Notes: generated from the sequence alone by a model not told the origin. Counted from the stretch's first letter, positions 48,597 to 58,357 are shown. The stretch is 64,000 nucleotides of DNA from Micromonospora mirobrigensis (GCF_900091555.1 NZ_FMCX01000004.1:372001-436000); one strand, 5' to 3'. Numbers and translations are program-made.

Positions 48597-51194
48597 ATGA
48601 ATCAGCAGGACGTGCGCGGTCTGCACGAGGTCGACGAGACGCAACGGGCGCTCGTCGGCGGCAAGGGCGCATACCTGGGGGCGCTGTCGCGGATCGAGGG
48701 CGTCTCGGTGCCGCCCGGCTTCTGCGTGACGACGCACGCGTTCGGGCGGACGCTGGCCGGCGTCCCGTCGATCGGAGACAAGCTCGACCAGCTGGCCCGC
48801 CTCGACCCGGACGACCGGGAGGCGGTCCGCGCGCTGGCGGCGCGGATCCGGCGCGACGTCGAGGAGGCCGCCCTCCCCGAGGACCTGGCGGCGGAGATCA
48901 CCCGGGCGGTGAAGGATCTGGGCGAGCACGACGCGTACGCCGTGCGGTCCAGCGCGACGGCGGAGGACCTGCCCACCGCCTCCTTCGCCGGCCAGCAGGA
49001 CACGTACCTGAACGTCGTCGGCGCGGCGGCGGTCCTGCGGGACGTCCGGCGCTGCTGGGCCTCGCTCTTCACCGAGCGCGCGGTGGCCTACCGGCAGCGC
49101 AACGGCATCGACCACCGGGCGGTCCGGATGGCCGTGGTCGTGCAGAAGATGGTCCTCCCGCAGGTGGCGGGTGTCCTGTTCACCGCCGACCCGGTCACCT
49201 CGAACCGGACGGTGGCCTCGGTGGAGGCCGGCTTCGGCCTCGGCGAGGCGCTGGTCGCCGGCCTGGTCGACCCGGACACCTACCGGGTACGCGACGGCCG
49301 GATCGTCGAACGTTCGGTCGCCGCCAAGCGGGTCGCCGTGCACGCCCTGCCCGGCGGCGGGACGACCCGGGCGGCGGTCGAGCCGCGACGCCAGCGGGAA
49401 CCGGCGCTCACCGACGAGCAGGTGCTGCGGCTGGTGCGCCTCGGCCGGCGGATCGAGGCCCACTTCGGCCGGCCCCAGGGCATCGAGTGGTGCCTGGTCG
49501 ACGACGAGTTCCACGTGGTGCAGAGCCGGCCGGTCACCACGCTCTTCCCGGTCCCCGAGGCCGACGACGACGCCAACCACGTGTACGTCTCCGTCGGTCA
49601 CCAGCAGATGATGACCGACGCGATGAAGCCGCTGGGCTGGTCGATGTGGCAGCTGACCGCCATCGCGACGATGCACGCCGCCGGTGGCCGGCTCTTCGTC
49701 GACGTCACCGACACCCTGACGTCGCCGGCCCGCCGCGCCGGCCTGCTGGAGCTGGTGGGCCGGGGCGACCCGCTGGTACGCGACGCGCTGGAGACCGTCG
49801 TCGACCGCGGCGACTTCCTCCCGGAACCGCCCGACCAGCCGACGCCCCCACCGCCGCCGCGCGCGGCGCCCGAGCCGGTCGAGGCCGATCCGGCGACCGT
49901 CACCGAGCTGGTCTCCCGTAGCGAGGCGGCCCTCGCCGCCCTGCGCCGTGACATCGCGGCGACGTCCGGGCCGGCGCGGTTCGACTCCCTGCTGGCCGCC
50001 TTCGAGGAGCACAAGCGGTTGGTACGCGACCCGCTGAGCATGCAGGTGATCATGGCCGGGATGGACGCCTCCTGGTGGCTCAACGAGCACCTGCGGGAGT
50101 GGCTGGGCGAGAAGAACGCGGCCGACACCCTCACCCTGTCCGCGCCCGGCAACATCACCTCGGAGATGGGCCTGGCCCTGCTGGACGTCGCCGACGTCGT
50201 CCGCCCCCACCCGGAGGTGGTGGCCTTCCTGGAAAAGGCCACCGACGACGGTTTCCTGGACGAGCTGCCCGCCCTGCCCGGCGGGGAGCTGGCACGCGAC
50301 GCGATCCACGGCTGGCTCGACCGCCACGGCATGCGCTGCGTCGGCGAGATCGACATCACCCGGCCCCGGTGGAGCGAACGCCCCGTCGCGCTGATCCCCC
50401 TGCTGCTGGAGAACGTCCGGAACTTCCCGCCCGGCGAGCGGGAGCGGCGCTTCGAGCGGGGCCGCCGCGCGGCGGCGGAGAAGGAACGGGACGTCCTGGC
50501 CCGGCTGCGGACCCTGCCGGACGGGCAGCGCAGGGCCGACGAGACCAAGCGGATGATCGACCGGGTCCGGACCTTCATCGGATACCGGGAGTATCCGAAG
50601 TACGCCATCGTCGGCCGCTACCTGGTCTACAAGCAGGCCCTGCTGGCGGAGGCGGCCGACCTGGTCCGCGACGGCGTGCTCCGCACCGAGGAGGACAGCT
50701 GGTTCCTCACCTTCACCGAGCTGCACGACGCCGTACGCACCCGGCGGGTGGATCGCGGGCTGATCAGCCGGCGCCGGGAGGAGTTCCGGTCGTACCGGAC
50801 GCTCACCCCGCCCCGGGTGCTCACCTCCGACGGGGAGTGCCTCGACGGGGCGTACCGGCGCGACGACGTGCCGGCCGGCGCGCTGGTCGGCCTGCCCGTC
50901 TCCACCGGCGTCGTGGAGGGCCGGGCCCGGATCGTCCACGACATCGCCGCGGCCGACCTGGAACCCGGCGACATCCTGGTCACCGCGTTCACCGACCCGA
51001 GCTGGTCACCCCTGTTCGTCGCGGTCGCCGGGCTGGTGACAGAGGTGGGCGGCCTGATGACCCACGGCGCGGTGATCGCCCGGGAGTACGGCCTGCCCGC
51101 CGTCGTCGGGGTCGCCGACGCCACCCGGCTGATCCGCGACGGGCAGCGGATCCGGGTGCACGGCGGCGACGGCTACGTGGAGTTGCTGAGCTGA
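48597..51194 (+). CDS. rph: Rifamycin phosphotransferase (Rph)
   Basis: 865 residues, the usual length of Rph. ATP-grasp PEP-synthase-like domain first (GGKGAYLGALSRIEG, YAVRSSATAEDLPTASFAGQ, GVLFTADPVTSNR, IEWCLVDDEFHVVQSRPVTT), then a central rifamycin-binding domain of about 420 residues, then the swivelling His domain with GGLMTHGAVIAREYGLPAVV, catalytic H823. The enzyme phosphorylates the C21 hydroxyl of rifamycins using ATP, giving AMP and Pi. The central domain separates it from phosphoenolpyruvate synthase. GGAGG is 7 nt before the ATG. A RAE upstream supports rifamycin-inducible expression. Confidence 0.9.
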   Translation: MNQQDVRGLHEVDETQRALVGGKGAYLGALSRIEGVSVPPGFCVTTHAFGRTLAGVPSIGDKLDQLARLDPDDREAVRALAARIRRDVEEAALPEDLAAEITRAVKDLGEHDAYAVRSSATAEDLPTASFAGQQDTYLNVVGAAAVLRDVRRCWASLFTERAVAYRQRNGIDHRAVRMAVVVQKMVLPQVAGVLFTADPVTSNRTVASVEAGFGLGEALVAGLVDPDTYRVRDGRIVERSVAAKRVAVHALPGGGTTRAAVEPRRQREPALTDEQVLRLVRLGRRIEAHFGRPQGIEWCLVDDEFHVVQSRPVTTLFPVPEADDDANHVYVSVGHQQMMTDAMKPLGWSMWQLTAIATMHAAGGRLFVDVTDTLTSPARRAGLLELVGRGDPLVRDALETVVDRGDFLPEPPDQPTPPPPPRAAPEPVEADPATVTELVSRSEAALAALRRDIAATSGPARFDSLLAAFEEHKRLVRDPLSMQVIMAGMDASWWLNEHLREWLGEKNAADTLTLSAPGNITSEMGLALLDVADVVRPHPEVVAFLEKATDDGFLDELPALPGGELARDAIHGWLDRHGMRCVGEIDITRPRWSERPVALIPLLLENVRNFPPGERERRFERGRRAAAEKERDVLARLRTLPDGQRRADETKRMIDRVRTFIGYREYPKYAIVGRYLVYKQALLAEAADLVRDGVLRTEEDSWFLTFTELHDAVRTRRVDRGLISRRREEFRSYRTLTPPRVLTSDGECLDGAYRRDDVPAGALVGLPVSTGVVEGRARIVHDIAAADLEPGDILVTAFTDPSWSPLFVAVAGLVTEVGGLMTHGAVIAREYGLPAVVGVADATRLIRDGQRIRVHGGDGYVELLS

Positions 51195-51198
51195 CGCC

Positions 51199-53013
51199 CT
51201 ACAACCAGCTCTCCCGGGCGTCCAGGGTGGTCCGGTCCAGGCTCTCCAGCAGGTCGAACTGCGGGCCGGTCCGGGGCAGCTCGTAGCGGAAGAAGTACCG
51301 CGCCGCCTGCCGCTTCCCGGCCAGGAAGTCCCCCTCGGGGCCGTCCGGTGAGCCCAGCGCCTCCACCGCGAGCAGCTGCTCCAGCCACATCCACGCGACC
51401 ACCACGTGGCCGACGGCCTCCAGGTAGACCGAGGCGTTGGCCAGGGCGACCTCCGGGTCCCCGCCGCCCCACAGCCGCCGGGTGACCAGGGCGATCCGGT
51501 CGACCGCCGCGCCCAACTGGCCGGCCAGCTCCGCCGCGGGGCCGTCCGCCTTCCAGGCCCGGTGCACGGTGGCCCGGATCGTCTCCAGCATCAGCTCCAG
51601 CCCGGCCCCGCCCTGCATGGTGACCTTGCGGCCGAGCAGGTCGAGGGCCTGGATGCCGTGGGTGCCCTCGTGGATCGGGTTGAGCCGGTTGTCCCGCCAG
51701 TGCTGCTCGACGTCGTAGTCGCGGGTGTAGCCGTACCCGCCGTGCACCTGGATGGCCAGGTCGTTGGCGGCCAGGCACCACTGCGACGGCCAGCTCTTGG
51801 CGATCGGGGTGAGCAGGTCCAGCAGCAGGTGGGCCCGGCGCCGGTCCTCCTCGGCGGGCGCCGAGCGCTCCTCGTCGAGCAGCCGTCCGCAGTAGAGCAC
51901 CAGCGCCAGGGCTCCCTCGACGTAGCTCTTCTGCGCCAGCAGCATCCGGCGTACGTCCGGGTGGGCGATGATCGGCACCTGCGGGGCGGTCGGGTCCTTG
52001 TCGGCGACCGGCCGGCCCTGCGGGCGCGTCCGGGCGTACGCCAGGGACTTCAGGTAGCCGGTGTAGCCCAGCGCGGTCGCGCCGGCGCCCACCCCGATCC
52101 GCGCCTCGTTCATCATGTGGAACATCTGCGCCAGCCCCTGGTGGGCCTCGCCGACCAGGTAGCCGACCGCGCCGGGCTCACCCGCCGGCCGGTGTACGCC
52201 CTCGCCGAAGTTCAGCAGGGTGTTGGTGGTGCCCCGGTAGCCCATCTTGTGGTTGAGGCCGACCAGCACCACGTCGTTGCGGGCGCCGGGCGCGCCGTCC
52301 GGGCGCAGCAGCACCTTCGGCACGATGAACAGCGAGATGCCCTTGACGCCCGGCGGGCCGCCGGGGATGCGGGCCAGCACCAGGTGGACGATGTTCTCGG
52401 AGAGCTCGTGGTCGCCCGCGGAGATCCACATCTTGGTGCCGAAGAGCCGGTACGTCCCGTCGTCGCGCGGCTCGGCTCGGGCGGTGATGTCCGCCAGCGA
52501 GCTGCCGGCCTGCGGCTCGGACAGGCACATGGTGCCGAAGAACCGGCCCTCGAGCATCGGGCGTACCCAGGTGTCGATCTGCTCGTCGCTGCCGTGGGCG
52601 AGCAGCAGGTTGGCGTTGCCCAGGGTCAGGAACGGGTACGACGAGGTGCCCACGTTCGCCGCCTGGAACCAGGCGAAGCAGGCGGCGGAGACCACCTGCG
52701 GCAGCTGCATCCCGCCGACCCGCTCGTCCATCGCGGCGGCGAGCAGCCCGGTCTCGGCGAAGGCGTCGAGGGCGGCCCGCACCTCGGGGATGATGTGCAC
52801 CCGACGACCGTCGAAGGTCGGCTCGGCCAGATCCGCGGCCCGGTTGTGCGGGGCGAAGTGGTCGGTGGCCACCCGCTCGGCCAGGTCGAGGGCGTCGTCG
52901 AAGGTCTCCCGGGAGTGCTCGGCATAGCGGGGACGCTCGGTGAGCCGGGTGACGTCGAGCCAGTCGAAGAGCAGGAAGCGCAGGTCACGGCGGGACAGCA
53001 GGGTGGACGACAC
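51199..53013 (-). CDS. Large acyl-CoA dehydrogenase (FadE5/AidB-like)
   Basis: 604 residues, longer than the usual ~390 because of a C-terminal extension. FAD and substrate motifs MCLSEPQAGSSLADI, GTKMWISAGDH, VHGGYGYTRDYDVEQHWRD and LNPIHEGTHGIQALDLLGRK are present; the Glu of the HEGTH segment is the candidate catalytic base. Family members oxidise acyl-CoAs at C2-C3. GTG start with GAGAGGAG upstream. Convergent with rph (4 bp apart). Confidence 0.9.
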   Translation of the reverse strand: MSSTLLSRRDLRFLLFDWLDVTRLTERPRYAEHSRETFDDALDLAERVATDHFAPHNRAADLAEPTFDGRRVHIIPEVRAALDAFAETGLLAAAMDERVGGMQLPQVVSAACFAWFQAANVGTSSYPFLTLGNANLLLAHGSDEQIDTWVRPMLEGRFFGTMCLSEPQAGSSLADITARAEPRDDGTYRLFGTKMWISAGDHELSENIVHLVLARIPGGPPGVKGISLFIVPKVLLRPDGAPGARNDVVLVGLNHKMGYRGTTNTLLNFGEGVHRPAGEPGAVGYLVGEAHQGLAQMFHMMNEARIGVGAGATALGYTGYLKSLAYARTRPQGRPVADKDPTAPQVPIIAHPDVRRMLLAQKSYVEGALALVLYCGRLLDEERSAPAEEDRRRAHLLLDLLTPIAKSWPSQWCLAANDLAIQVHGGYGYTRDYDVEQHWRDNRLNPIHEGTHGIQALDLLGRKVTMQGGAGLELMLETIRATVHRAWKADGPAAELAGQLGAAVDRIALVTRRLWGGGDPEVALANASVYLEAVGHVVVAWMWLEQLLAVEALGSPDGPEGDFLAGKRQAARYFFRYELPRTGPQFDLLESLDRTTLDARESWL

Positions 53014-53073
53014 GGGTCTCCTCTCCAAGGCCCGCGCAGGCGGCGGGTCGGGGCGGCCCTCCGACCGTACGCC

Positions 53074-54588
53074 TCAACCCTGACGCAGGCCCGCGACGCC
53101 CTCGCGCAGGTCGTGCTGGCTGATCGGGCCGACCGGCCCGCCGCCGGTCGCCTCGGCCATCGCCTTGGCCAGTTGCACCCGGCGCAGGATCTCCCGGATG
53201 TCGGCGCCGGTGAGGCCCGGGGTGAGGGCGGCCAGCTCGGCGGGGTCGACGTCGTCGCCGAACATCCGGAACCCGACGCGCTCGTGCCGGGCGATCAGCT
53301 CGCGGATCATCTTGGCGATGATCGCCGTCCGGCCGGCCTCGTCGGGCAGCGGGATCGCCACCTTGATGTCGAAGCGTCCGGAGCGGGTCAGCGAGGCGTC
53401 CACCCGGTGCGGGAAGTTCGTGGTGGCCACCACGATGACGTTCGGGTTCTCCTCGATGAGGGTGTTCATCTCCTGCTTGAAGATCCCGGCGACCGCGTTG
53501 ACGGCCTGGCTCGCGGCGTCCCCGCCGGCGCCGGCGTAGCTGATGATGCTGTCGAACTCGTCGAAGAGCATCACCGTCGGCTCCCGGTAGCGGCGGGCGT
53601 CGCGAAAGATCTGCTTGATGTTGCGTTCCGAGCCGCCCAGATATTTGTCGAGGATCTCCGGGGTGCGGATCTCCACGAACTCGGCGCCGATCTCGTTGGC
53701 CAGCGCCCGGGCCAGCATGGTCTTGCCGGTGCCGGGCGGGCCGTACATCAGGATGCCCTGCGGCCGGCGGGCGCCCCAGCGGGCCATCACCGCCGGGTGC
53801 CGGAACGAGACGGCGATCTCCCGGAACCGGGCCACCACCTCGTCCAGGCCGCCCACCATGTCCAGGGTCACGGTCTCGCTGCGCGGCGCGCTCGCCGACA
53901 CCGTCGGCGCCACCGCCCGGCCCAGCACGTACGTCCGCCCGCGCAGCACCCGCGGCTGCGGGTCGTCGCCGGCCAGCTCGCGTACGGTCTGCAGGACCAG
54001 CCCGACGGCGGCCCGCAGGTGGGCGGGGGTGACCCGGTCGCTGGCGACGGCCGCCCGCACGGTGGCGGTACGCGCGCCGTCCGGCCCCTCCTGCTGGTCG
54101 ACCTCCGGTCGCAGCCCCAGCTCCTCGGCGGTACGCAGCACGGCCGCGCCGGCCGGGTCGGGCCCGCGGTCGGCGACCGCGGTGGCCGCCGGGACGACCA
54201 GGCCGAGCCGCCGGGTGGCCTCGGCGGCCATCCGGCCGGCGCCGGCGATCACCCGGCCCGCCGCCGGGTCGGCGGCGGCGAGCCGGCGGGCGAGCAGCAC
54301 CCCGACCGGCCCGACGGCGCCCAGCGCGAGCAGCCCGCCGGCCAGGCCGGCGGCGCCGCCGCGGACCTCCGCGTCGAAGTGGTGGACCGGGGAGCCGGCC
54401 GTCTCGTCCACCCGGACGGTGAGCCGGACCTCGCGCACCGGCGCCGGGAAGTAGCAGCCGGCGAAGAGCTCCACCGGGTGCGACCGGGCCTCGGCCAGCA
54501 GCGCCGCGGGGTCGAGGATCGTCACCTCGGCGCCGAACAGCTCGAAGCGTTCGGCGCCGGGTCGAAGGTCGTGCCCCTGCTGCGTCAT
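53074..54588 (-). CDS. AAA+ ATPase with novel N-terminal domain
   Basis: 504 residues. C-terminal AAA core: Walker A GPPGTGKT 283-290, Walker B VMLFDEFD about 339-346, sensor 1 VATTNFP, arginine finger SGRFD near 403 and a helical lid (GLTGADIREILRRVQLAKAM). The N-terminal 230 residues have no familiar domain: a strand-rich section to about 70, then a Gly/Ala-rich hydrophobic stretch (GLAGGLLALGAVGPVGVLLA) that may insert into the membrane. Resembles CDC48/FtsH-type unfoldases, without a protease domain or second AAA. ATG 54588 has GAGGAG 10 nt upstream. Confidence 0.82.
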   Translation of the reverse strand: MTQQGHDLRPGAERFELFGAEVTILDPAALLAEARSHPVELFAGCYFPAPVREVRLTVRVDETAGSPVHHFDAEVRGGAAGLAGGLLALGAVGPVGVLLARRLAAADPAAGRVIAGAGRMAAEATRRLGLVVPAATAVADRGPDPAGAAVLRTAEELGLRPEVDQQEGPDGARTATVRAAVASDRVTPAHLRAAVGLVLQTVRELAGDDPQPRVLRGRTYVLGRAVAPTVSASAPRSETVTLDMVGGLDEVVARFREIAVSFRHPAVMARWGARRPQGILMYGPPGTGKTMLARALANEIGAEFVEIRTPEILDKYLGGSERNIKQIFRDARRYREPTVMLFDEFDSIISYAGAGGDAASQAVNAVAGIFKQEMNTLIEENPNVIVVATTNFPHRVDASLTRSGRFDIKVAIPLPDEAGRTAIIAKMIRELIARHERVGFRMFGDDVDPAELAALTPGLTGADIREILRRVQLAKAMAEATGGGPVGPISQHDLREGVAGLRQG

Positions 54589-54708
54589 GCCGACCAGCTC
54601 CTCGCGTCGCGGTGGTGACCCGGGGCAAGTCTGACACCCACCCGGGTCACCTGCCACCGTTCGCCGCCGCTGGTCAGCCGTCCGGACCGGACGCGCGGGG
54701 GGCGCCGG

Positions 54709-55881
54709 TCAGGCGCCGGCGGCACCGGCCAGGGCCGGCACCCGGGGCTGCGCGGGAGCGTCGTCGACCGGCCGGTCCTGGGCCGGGCGGGCGTCGCGCC
54801 GGTTGGGCAGGCTCAGCCGGATGACCTTCCACCAGGCGGAGGCGACCTGCTTGGGCAGCGGGCCGGTGGTGTACGCCAGGCCGTAGCGGTCGAACAGGTC
54901 GCGGACCTTGGGGGCGATCTCCTGGTAGCGCTTGCTGGGCAGGTCGGGGAAGAGGTGGTGCTCGATCTGGAACGACAGGTTGCCGGTCATGATGTGCATC
55001 AGCCGGCTGCCGCTGATGTTGGCCGAGCCGAGCATCTGCCGCAGGTACCACTCCCCCTTGGTCTCCCCCTCGATGGACTTCTTCTCGAAGGTCTCGACGC
55101 CGTTGGGGAAGTGCCCGCACATGATCACCGAGTGGCTCCACACGTTGCGGACCAGGTTCGCGGTGAAGGTGGCGGCGAGGGTGCTGAGGAAGGACGGGCC
55201 GGACAGCAGCGGGTGCACGACGTAGTCCTTGAGGACCTGCTTGCGGATCTTGCGGCCGACGGCGCGGGCCCGCGCCCGGAACTCCGGCGACCTGTGCCGG
55301 CCCTTCTGCAGGTTGCGGCCCAGCTCCAGGTCGTACGCGGCGATGCCGTACTCGAAGAAGCAGGCGTTGAGGAAGTTCCACAGTGGTTGGCCGAGGTGCA
55401 TCGGGTGCCACTTCTGGTCCTCGTCGACCCGCATGATGCCGTACCCGAGGTCGTTGTCCTTGCCGAGCACGTTGGTGTACGTGTGGTGCAGCTGGTTGTG
55501 CGAGTGCTTCCACTGGGCGGCCGGGGAGACGTGGTCCCACTCCCAGGTGGTGGAGTGGATCTTCGGGTCGCGCATGAAGTCGTACTGGCCGTGCAGGATG
55601 TTGTGGCCGATCTCCATGTTCTCCAGGATCTTGGCCACCGACAGGCCGGCGGTGCCGACCAGCCAGGCCGGCGGGAACAGCGAGAAGAGCAGCACCGCGC
55701 GGCTGCTGATCTCCAGCGTCCGCTGCGTCTTGATCACCTTGCGGATGTACGCCGCGTCGCTCTCGCCCCGGCTCGCGATGACCTCGTCGCGGATGGCGTC
55801 GAGTTCCTTGCCGAGCGACTCGATGTCCTCGGCGGTCAGGTGCGCGATCGGGTTGTCGGCCTTCTTCTGGATCACGGTCAC
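54709..55881 (-). CDS. Membrane fatty-acid desaturase (DesA3-like)
   Basis: 390 residues. Three histidine boxes: GHNILHG (H93, H97), HSHNQLHH (126-133) and QIEHHLFP (305-312), giving the di-iron site. Hydrophobic spans flank the boxes. The protein inserts a double bond, probably delta-9 of stearoyl chains. The GTG start has GGAGGAA 6 nt upstream. It follows the iron-sulfur ferredoxin reductase gene by 14 nt, as in the mycobacterial DesA3/Rv3230c pair. Confidence 0.9.
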   Translation of the reverse strand: MTVIQKKADNPIAHLTAEDIESLGKELDAIRDEVIASRGESDAAYIRKVIKTQRTLEISSRAVLLFSLFPPAWLVGTAGLSVAKILENMEIGHNILHGQYDFMRDPKIHSTTWEWDHVSPAAQWKHSHNQLHHTYTNVLGKDNDLGYGIMRVDEDQKWHPMHLGQPLWNFLNACFFEYGIAAYDLELGRNLQKGRHRSPEFRARARAVGRKIRKQVLKDYVVHPLLSGPSFLSTLAATFTANLVRNVWSHSVIMCGHFPNGVETFEKKSIEGETKGEWYLRQMLGSANISGSRLMHIMTGNLSFQIEHHLFPDLPSKRYQEIAPKVRDLFDRYGLAYTTGPLPKQVASAWWKVIRLSLPNRRDARPAQDRPVDDAPAQPRVPALAGAAGA

Positions 55882-55895
55882 GTCCGGTTCCTCCG

Positions 55896-56987
55896 TCAGA
55901 GTTCGATGTCGCAGGGGCCGGCCGCCGCCGACACGCAGGTCTGGATGAGCACGCCGTCGCCGGGTTCGGCGGTGGTCAGGTCCCCGTTGCGCAGGTCCCG
56001 CACGGAGCCTTCGCGCAGCGGGACCACGCAGCCGAAACAGATGCCCATCCGGCAGCCCGAGGGCATCAGCACGCCGGCCTGCTCGCCGGCCTCCAGGATG
56101 GGGGTGGCGCCGTCGGCCGCCACGGTCACCGTCGAGCGGGCGAAGGTCACCGTGCCGCCCTCGCCGACCGCGGCCACCGAGCGGCGGAACCGCTCGACGT
56201 GCAGCCGGTCGGCGACGTCCCGGGTGGCCCAACGCTCCCCCAGCGCGTCGAGCAGCCCGACCGGGCCGCAGGCCCAGGTCTGCCGGTCGAGGTGGTCGGG
56301 GACCAGCTCGGCCAGCTCGTCGACGCCGAGCAGGCCGTGGACGTCGGTGTGCCGCTCCACGAGCCGGATGACGCCCCGGTCGGCGAGGTCCCGCAGCTCG
56401 GCGCCGAAGATGACGTCCTCGGGCCGGGGCGCGGAGTGCACCAGCACCACGTCCGCGCCGCGGTGCGCCCCGGAGCGGAGCATCCCCATCACCGGGGTGA
56501 CGCCGCTGCCGGCGGTGACGAAGAGCAGTCGCTCCGGCGTCGCCGCAGGCAGCACGAAGTCGCCCTGCGCCTGGTCGAGGTGGACCAGCGTGCCGGGTCG
56601 GACCCGGCGGACCAGGTGGTTGCTGACCCTGCCGTCCGGGATGGCCTTGACGGTCACCGTGATGCAGCCGTCGGGCCGGTCGGGCGGCGAGGTCACCGAG
56701 TACGCCCGCCACTGGCGGACCCCGTCGACGTCGACGCCGAGCCGGACGTACTGGCCGGGGGTGTGCCCGCGCCAGCCGCGGCCGGGGCGGATGACCAGGG
56801 TCGCCGCGTCCGGGGTCTCCGGCTCGACGGCGACGATCCGGCCGCGCAGGTCGGCGCCGGAGCGCAGCGGGGCGACCAGGTCGAGGTAGTCCTGCGGCAG
56901 CAGCGGGGTGGTCACCGTCTCGGCGAGGCGCAGCATCCTGTCCCGGAGGGTCACCTTCTCGGGAGGACGCGGGACAGTTGTGGTCAT
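55896..56987 (-). CDS. Ferredoxin-type oxidoreductase for the desaturase
   Basis: 363 residues. FAD domain (RAYSVTSPPDRPDG), NAD(P) domain (VTAGSGVTPVMGML, WACGPVGLLDAL) and a C-terminal plant-type 2Fe-2S domain with C312, C317, C320 and C351 (GCRMGICFGC plus QTC). This single chain passes electrons from NADPH to the desaturase. First gene of a two-gene operon. ATG 56987 has no strong ribosome site. Divergent from the PucR regulator. Confidence 0.9.
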   Translation of the reverse strand: MTTTVPRPPEKVTLRDRMLRLAETVTTPLLPQDYLDLVAPLRSGADLRGRIVAVEPETPDAATLVIRPGRGWRGHTPGQYVRLGVDVDGVRQWRAYSVTSPPDRPDGCITVTVKAIPDGRVSNHLVRRVRPGTLVHLDQAQGDFVLPAATPERLLFVTAGSGVTPVMGMLRSGAHRGADVVLVHSAPRPEDVIFGAELRDLADRGVIRLVERHTDVHGLLGVDELAELVPDHLDRQTWACGPVGLLDALGERWATRDVADRLHVERFRRSVAAVGEGGTVTFARSTVTVAADGATPILEAGEQAGVLMPSGCRMGICFGCVVPLREGSVRDLRNGDLTTAEPGDGVLIQTCVSAAAGPCDIEL

Positions 56988-57073
56988 ACGACCAGCGTGA
57001 CCGGCCGAATCGCATAACATCTTGACCGGCAAAGGTGAATTACTCGCAGGTTTTTGTTCGGAGAGTACAAACG

Positions 57074-58306
57074 ATGTCCGACGAGTCGACCACGACGCGG
57101 CGCGCCGCCCACCTGGAACTCGACGAGTGGGTGGCCGGCCGGCTGCGCGACCGGCTGCCCATGGTCGCCGAACGGACGGTGAGCGCGATCACCGCCGAGG
57201 TGCCCAGCTATTCCGGCGCCCTCACCGGCTCGATGCGGGAAAAGATCCAGAACGCGGTACGCATCGCCCTGGGCACGTTCCTCCAGCTCATCGAGGGTAC
57301 CCAGTCCTCGGCCGACCCGAGCACCCCGCTCACCCCCGCCCTGGAGGCGGCGTACGCGCTGGGCAGCGGGGAGGCCCGCTCGGGGCGGAGCATGGACGCG
57401 CTGCTGGCCGCGTACCGGGTGGGGGCCCGGGTGGCCTGGCGGGAGGTCTCCACCACCACCGTGCGCAGCGGCCTGTCCGCCGAGACGGTGGCCGAGTTCG
57501 CCGAGCTGATGTTCGCCTACATCGACGAGCTCTCCGCCGCCAGCGTGGCCGGACACGCCGACGAGCTGGCCAGCGCGGGTCGGGTCCGGCGGCGCTACCT
57601 GGAACGGCTCACCCAGCAACTGCTGGCCGGCGAGGTCGAGGAGACCCTGCGGCGCAGCGCCGAACGGGCCGACTGGCCGACGCCGCAGACCCTCACCGTG
57701 GTGCTGCTGCCCCGCAGCAACGTCCGGTCGGTGCTGGCCCTGCTCAGCCCGCACACCCTGGAGAGCGAGGAGGACCGGCCCGGGGTCGACCTGGCCGAGG
57801 AGATGGCGGTGCTGCTGGTGCCGGACATGCACGGCGCCCGCCGCCGGCAGCTGGCCCGGGTGCTGCACGGGCACCGGGCGGTGCTCGGTCCGGTCCGGGC
57901 CTGGACCCGGGTCGCCCACTCCTACCGGCGGGCCGCCCGGGCACTGAGCATCGGGTTGGGCCCGGTGGACGGTGGTCCGGTGCTCGACACCGAGCAGCAC
58001 CTGGCCGAGCTGGTGCTCAGCATGGACCCGGAGGGGCTGGCCGACCTGCGCGCCCAGGTGCTGGAGCCGCTGGCCGGGCTGCCCCCGGCGACCGCCGCCC
58101 GGCTTGCCGAGACGCTGCGCTCCTGGCTGCTGCACCAGGGCCGACGCGACGATGTCGCCGCCGACCTGTTCGTCCACCCGCAGACCGTGCGTTACCGGAT
58201 GGGCAAGCTGCGGGAGCTGTACGGCGACCGGCTGCACGATCCCGCCGTCGTGCTGGACCTGACCCTCGCCCTGGCCATGCCACCTGCGGCCGAGCCGGCC
58301 GACTGA
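57074..58306 (+). CDS. PucR family transcriptional regulator
   Basis: 410 residues. No N-terminal GAF or purine-catabolism domain; helical RsbRD-like N-terminus, then a GGDEF-like/CdaR central region, and the C-terminal PucR helix-turn-helix DDVAADLFVHPQTVRYRMGK. Divergent from the desaturase operon, so a likely regulator of it, as seen for similar proteins with desaturase genes (inference). GGAGAG lies upstream of ATG 57074; an in-frame GTG start at 57035 is less likely. Confidence 0.85.
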   Translation: MSDESTTTRRAAHLELDEWVAGRLRDRLPMVAERTVSAITAEVPSYSGALTGSMREKIQNAVRIALGTFLQLIEGTQSSADPSTPLTPALEAAYALGSGEARSGRSMDALLAAYRVGARVAWREVSTTTVRSGLSAETVAEFAELMFAYIDELSAASVAGHADELASAGRVRRRYLERLTQQLLAGEVEETLRRSAERADWPTPQTLTVVLLPRSNVRSVLALLSPHTLESEEDRPGVDLAEEMAVLLVPDMHGARRRQLARVLHGHRAVLGPVRAWTRVAHSYRRAARALSIGLGPVDGGPVLDTEQHLAELVLSMDPEGLADLRAQVLEPLAGLPPATAARLAETLRSWLLHQGRRDDVAADLFVHPQTVRYRMGKLRELYGDRLHDPAVVLDLTLALAMPPAAEPAD

Positions 58307-58325
58307 GCCGCCCGGCGGCCGGGCC

Positions 58326-58357
58326 GGCCGACCAGGGCCGGACGGCCCTGGTCGGCC
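58326..58357 (+). terminator. Terminator after the PucR gene
   Basis: Perfect 14-bp stem (58326-58339 with 58344-58357) and 4-nt loop, 20 bp beyond the stop codon. Confidence 0.8.

Noticed and set aside
53074..54588. EccA identity for the AAA+ ATPase, pairing with EccB
   Set aside because: EccA has TPR repeats before its AAA domain; this N-terminus is different and the genes are 14 kb apart.
54709..57015. One continuous frame joining the desaturase with upstream sequence
   Set aside because: The upstream half is a frame-shifted shadow of the reductase gene; the desaturase has its own GGAGGAA and GTG at 55881.
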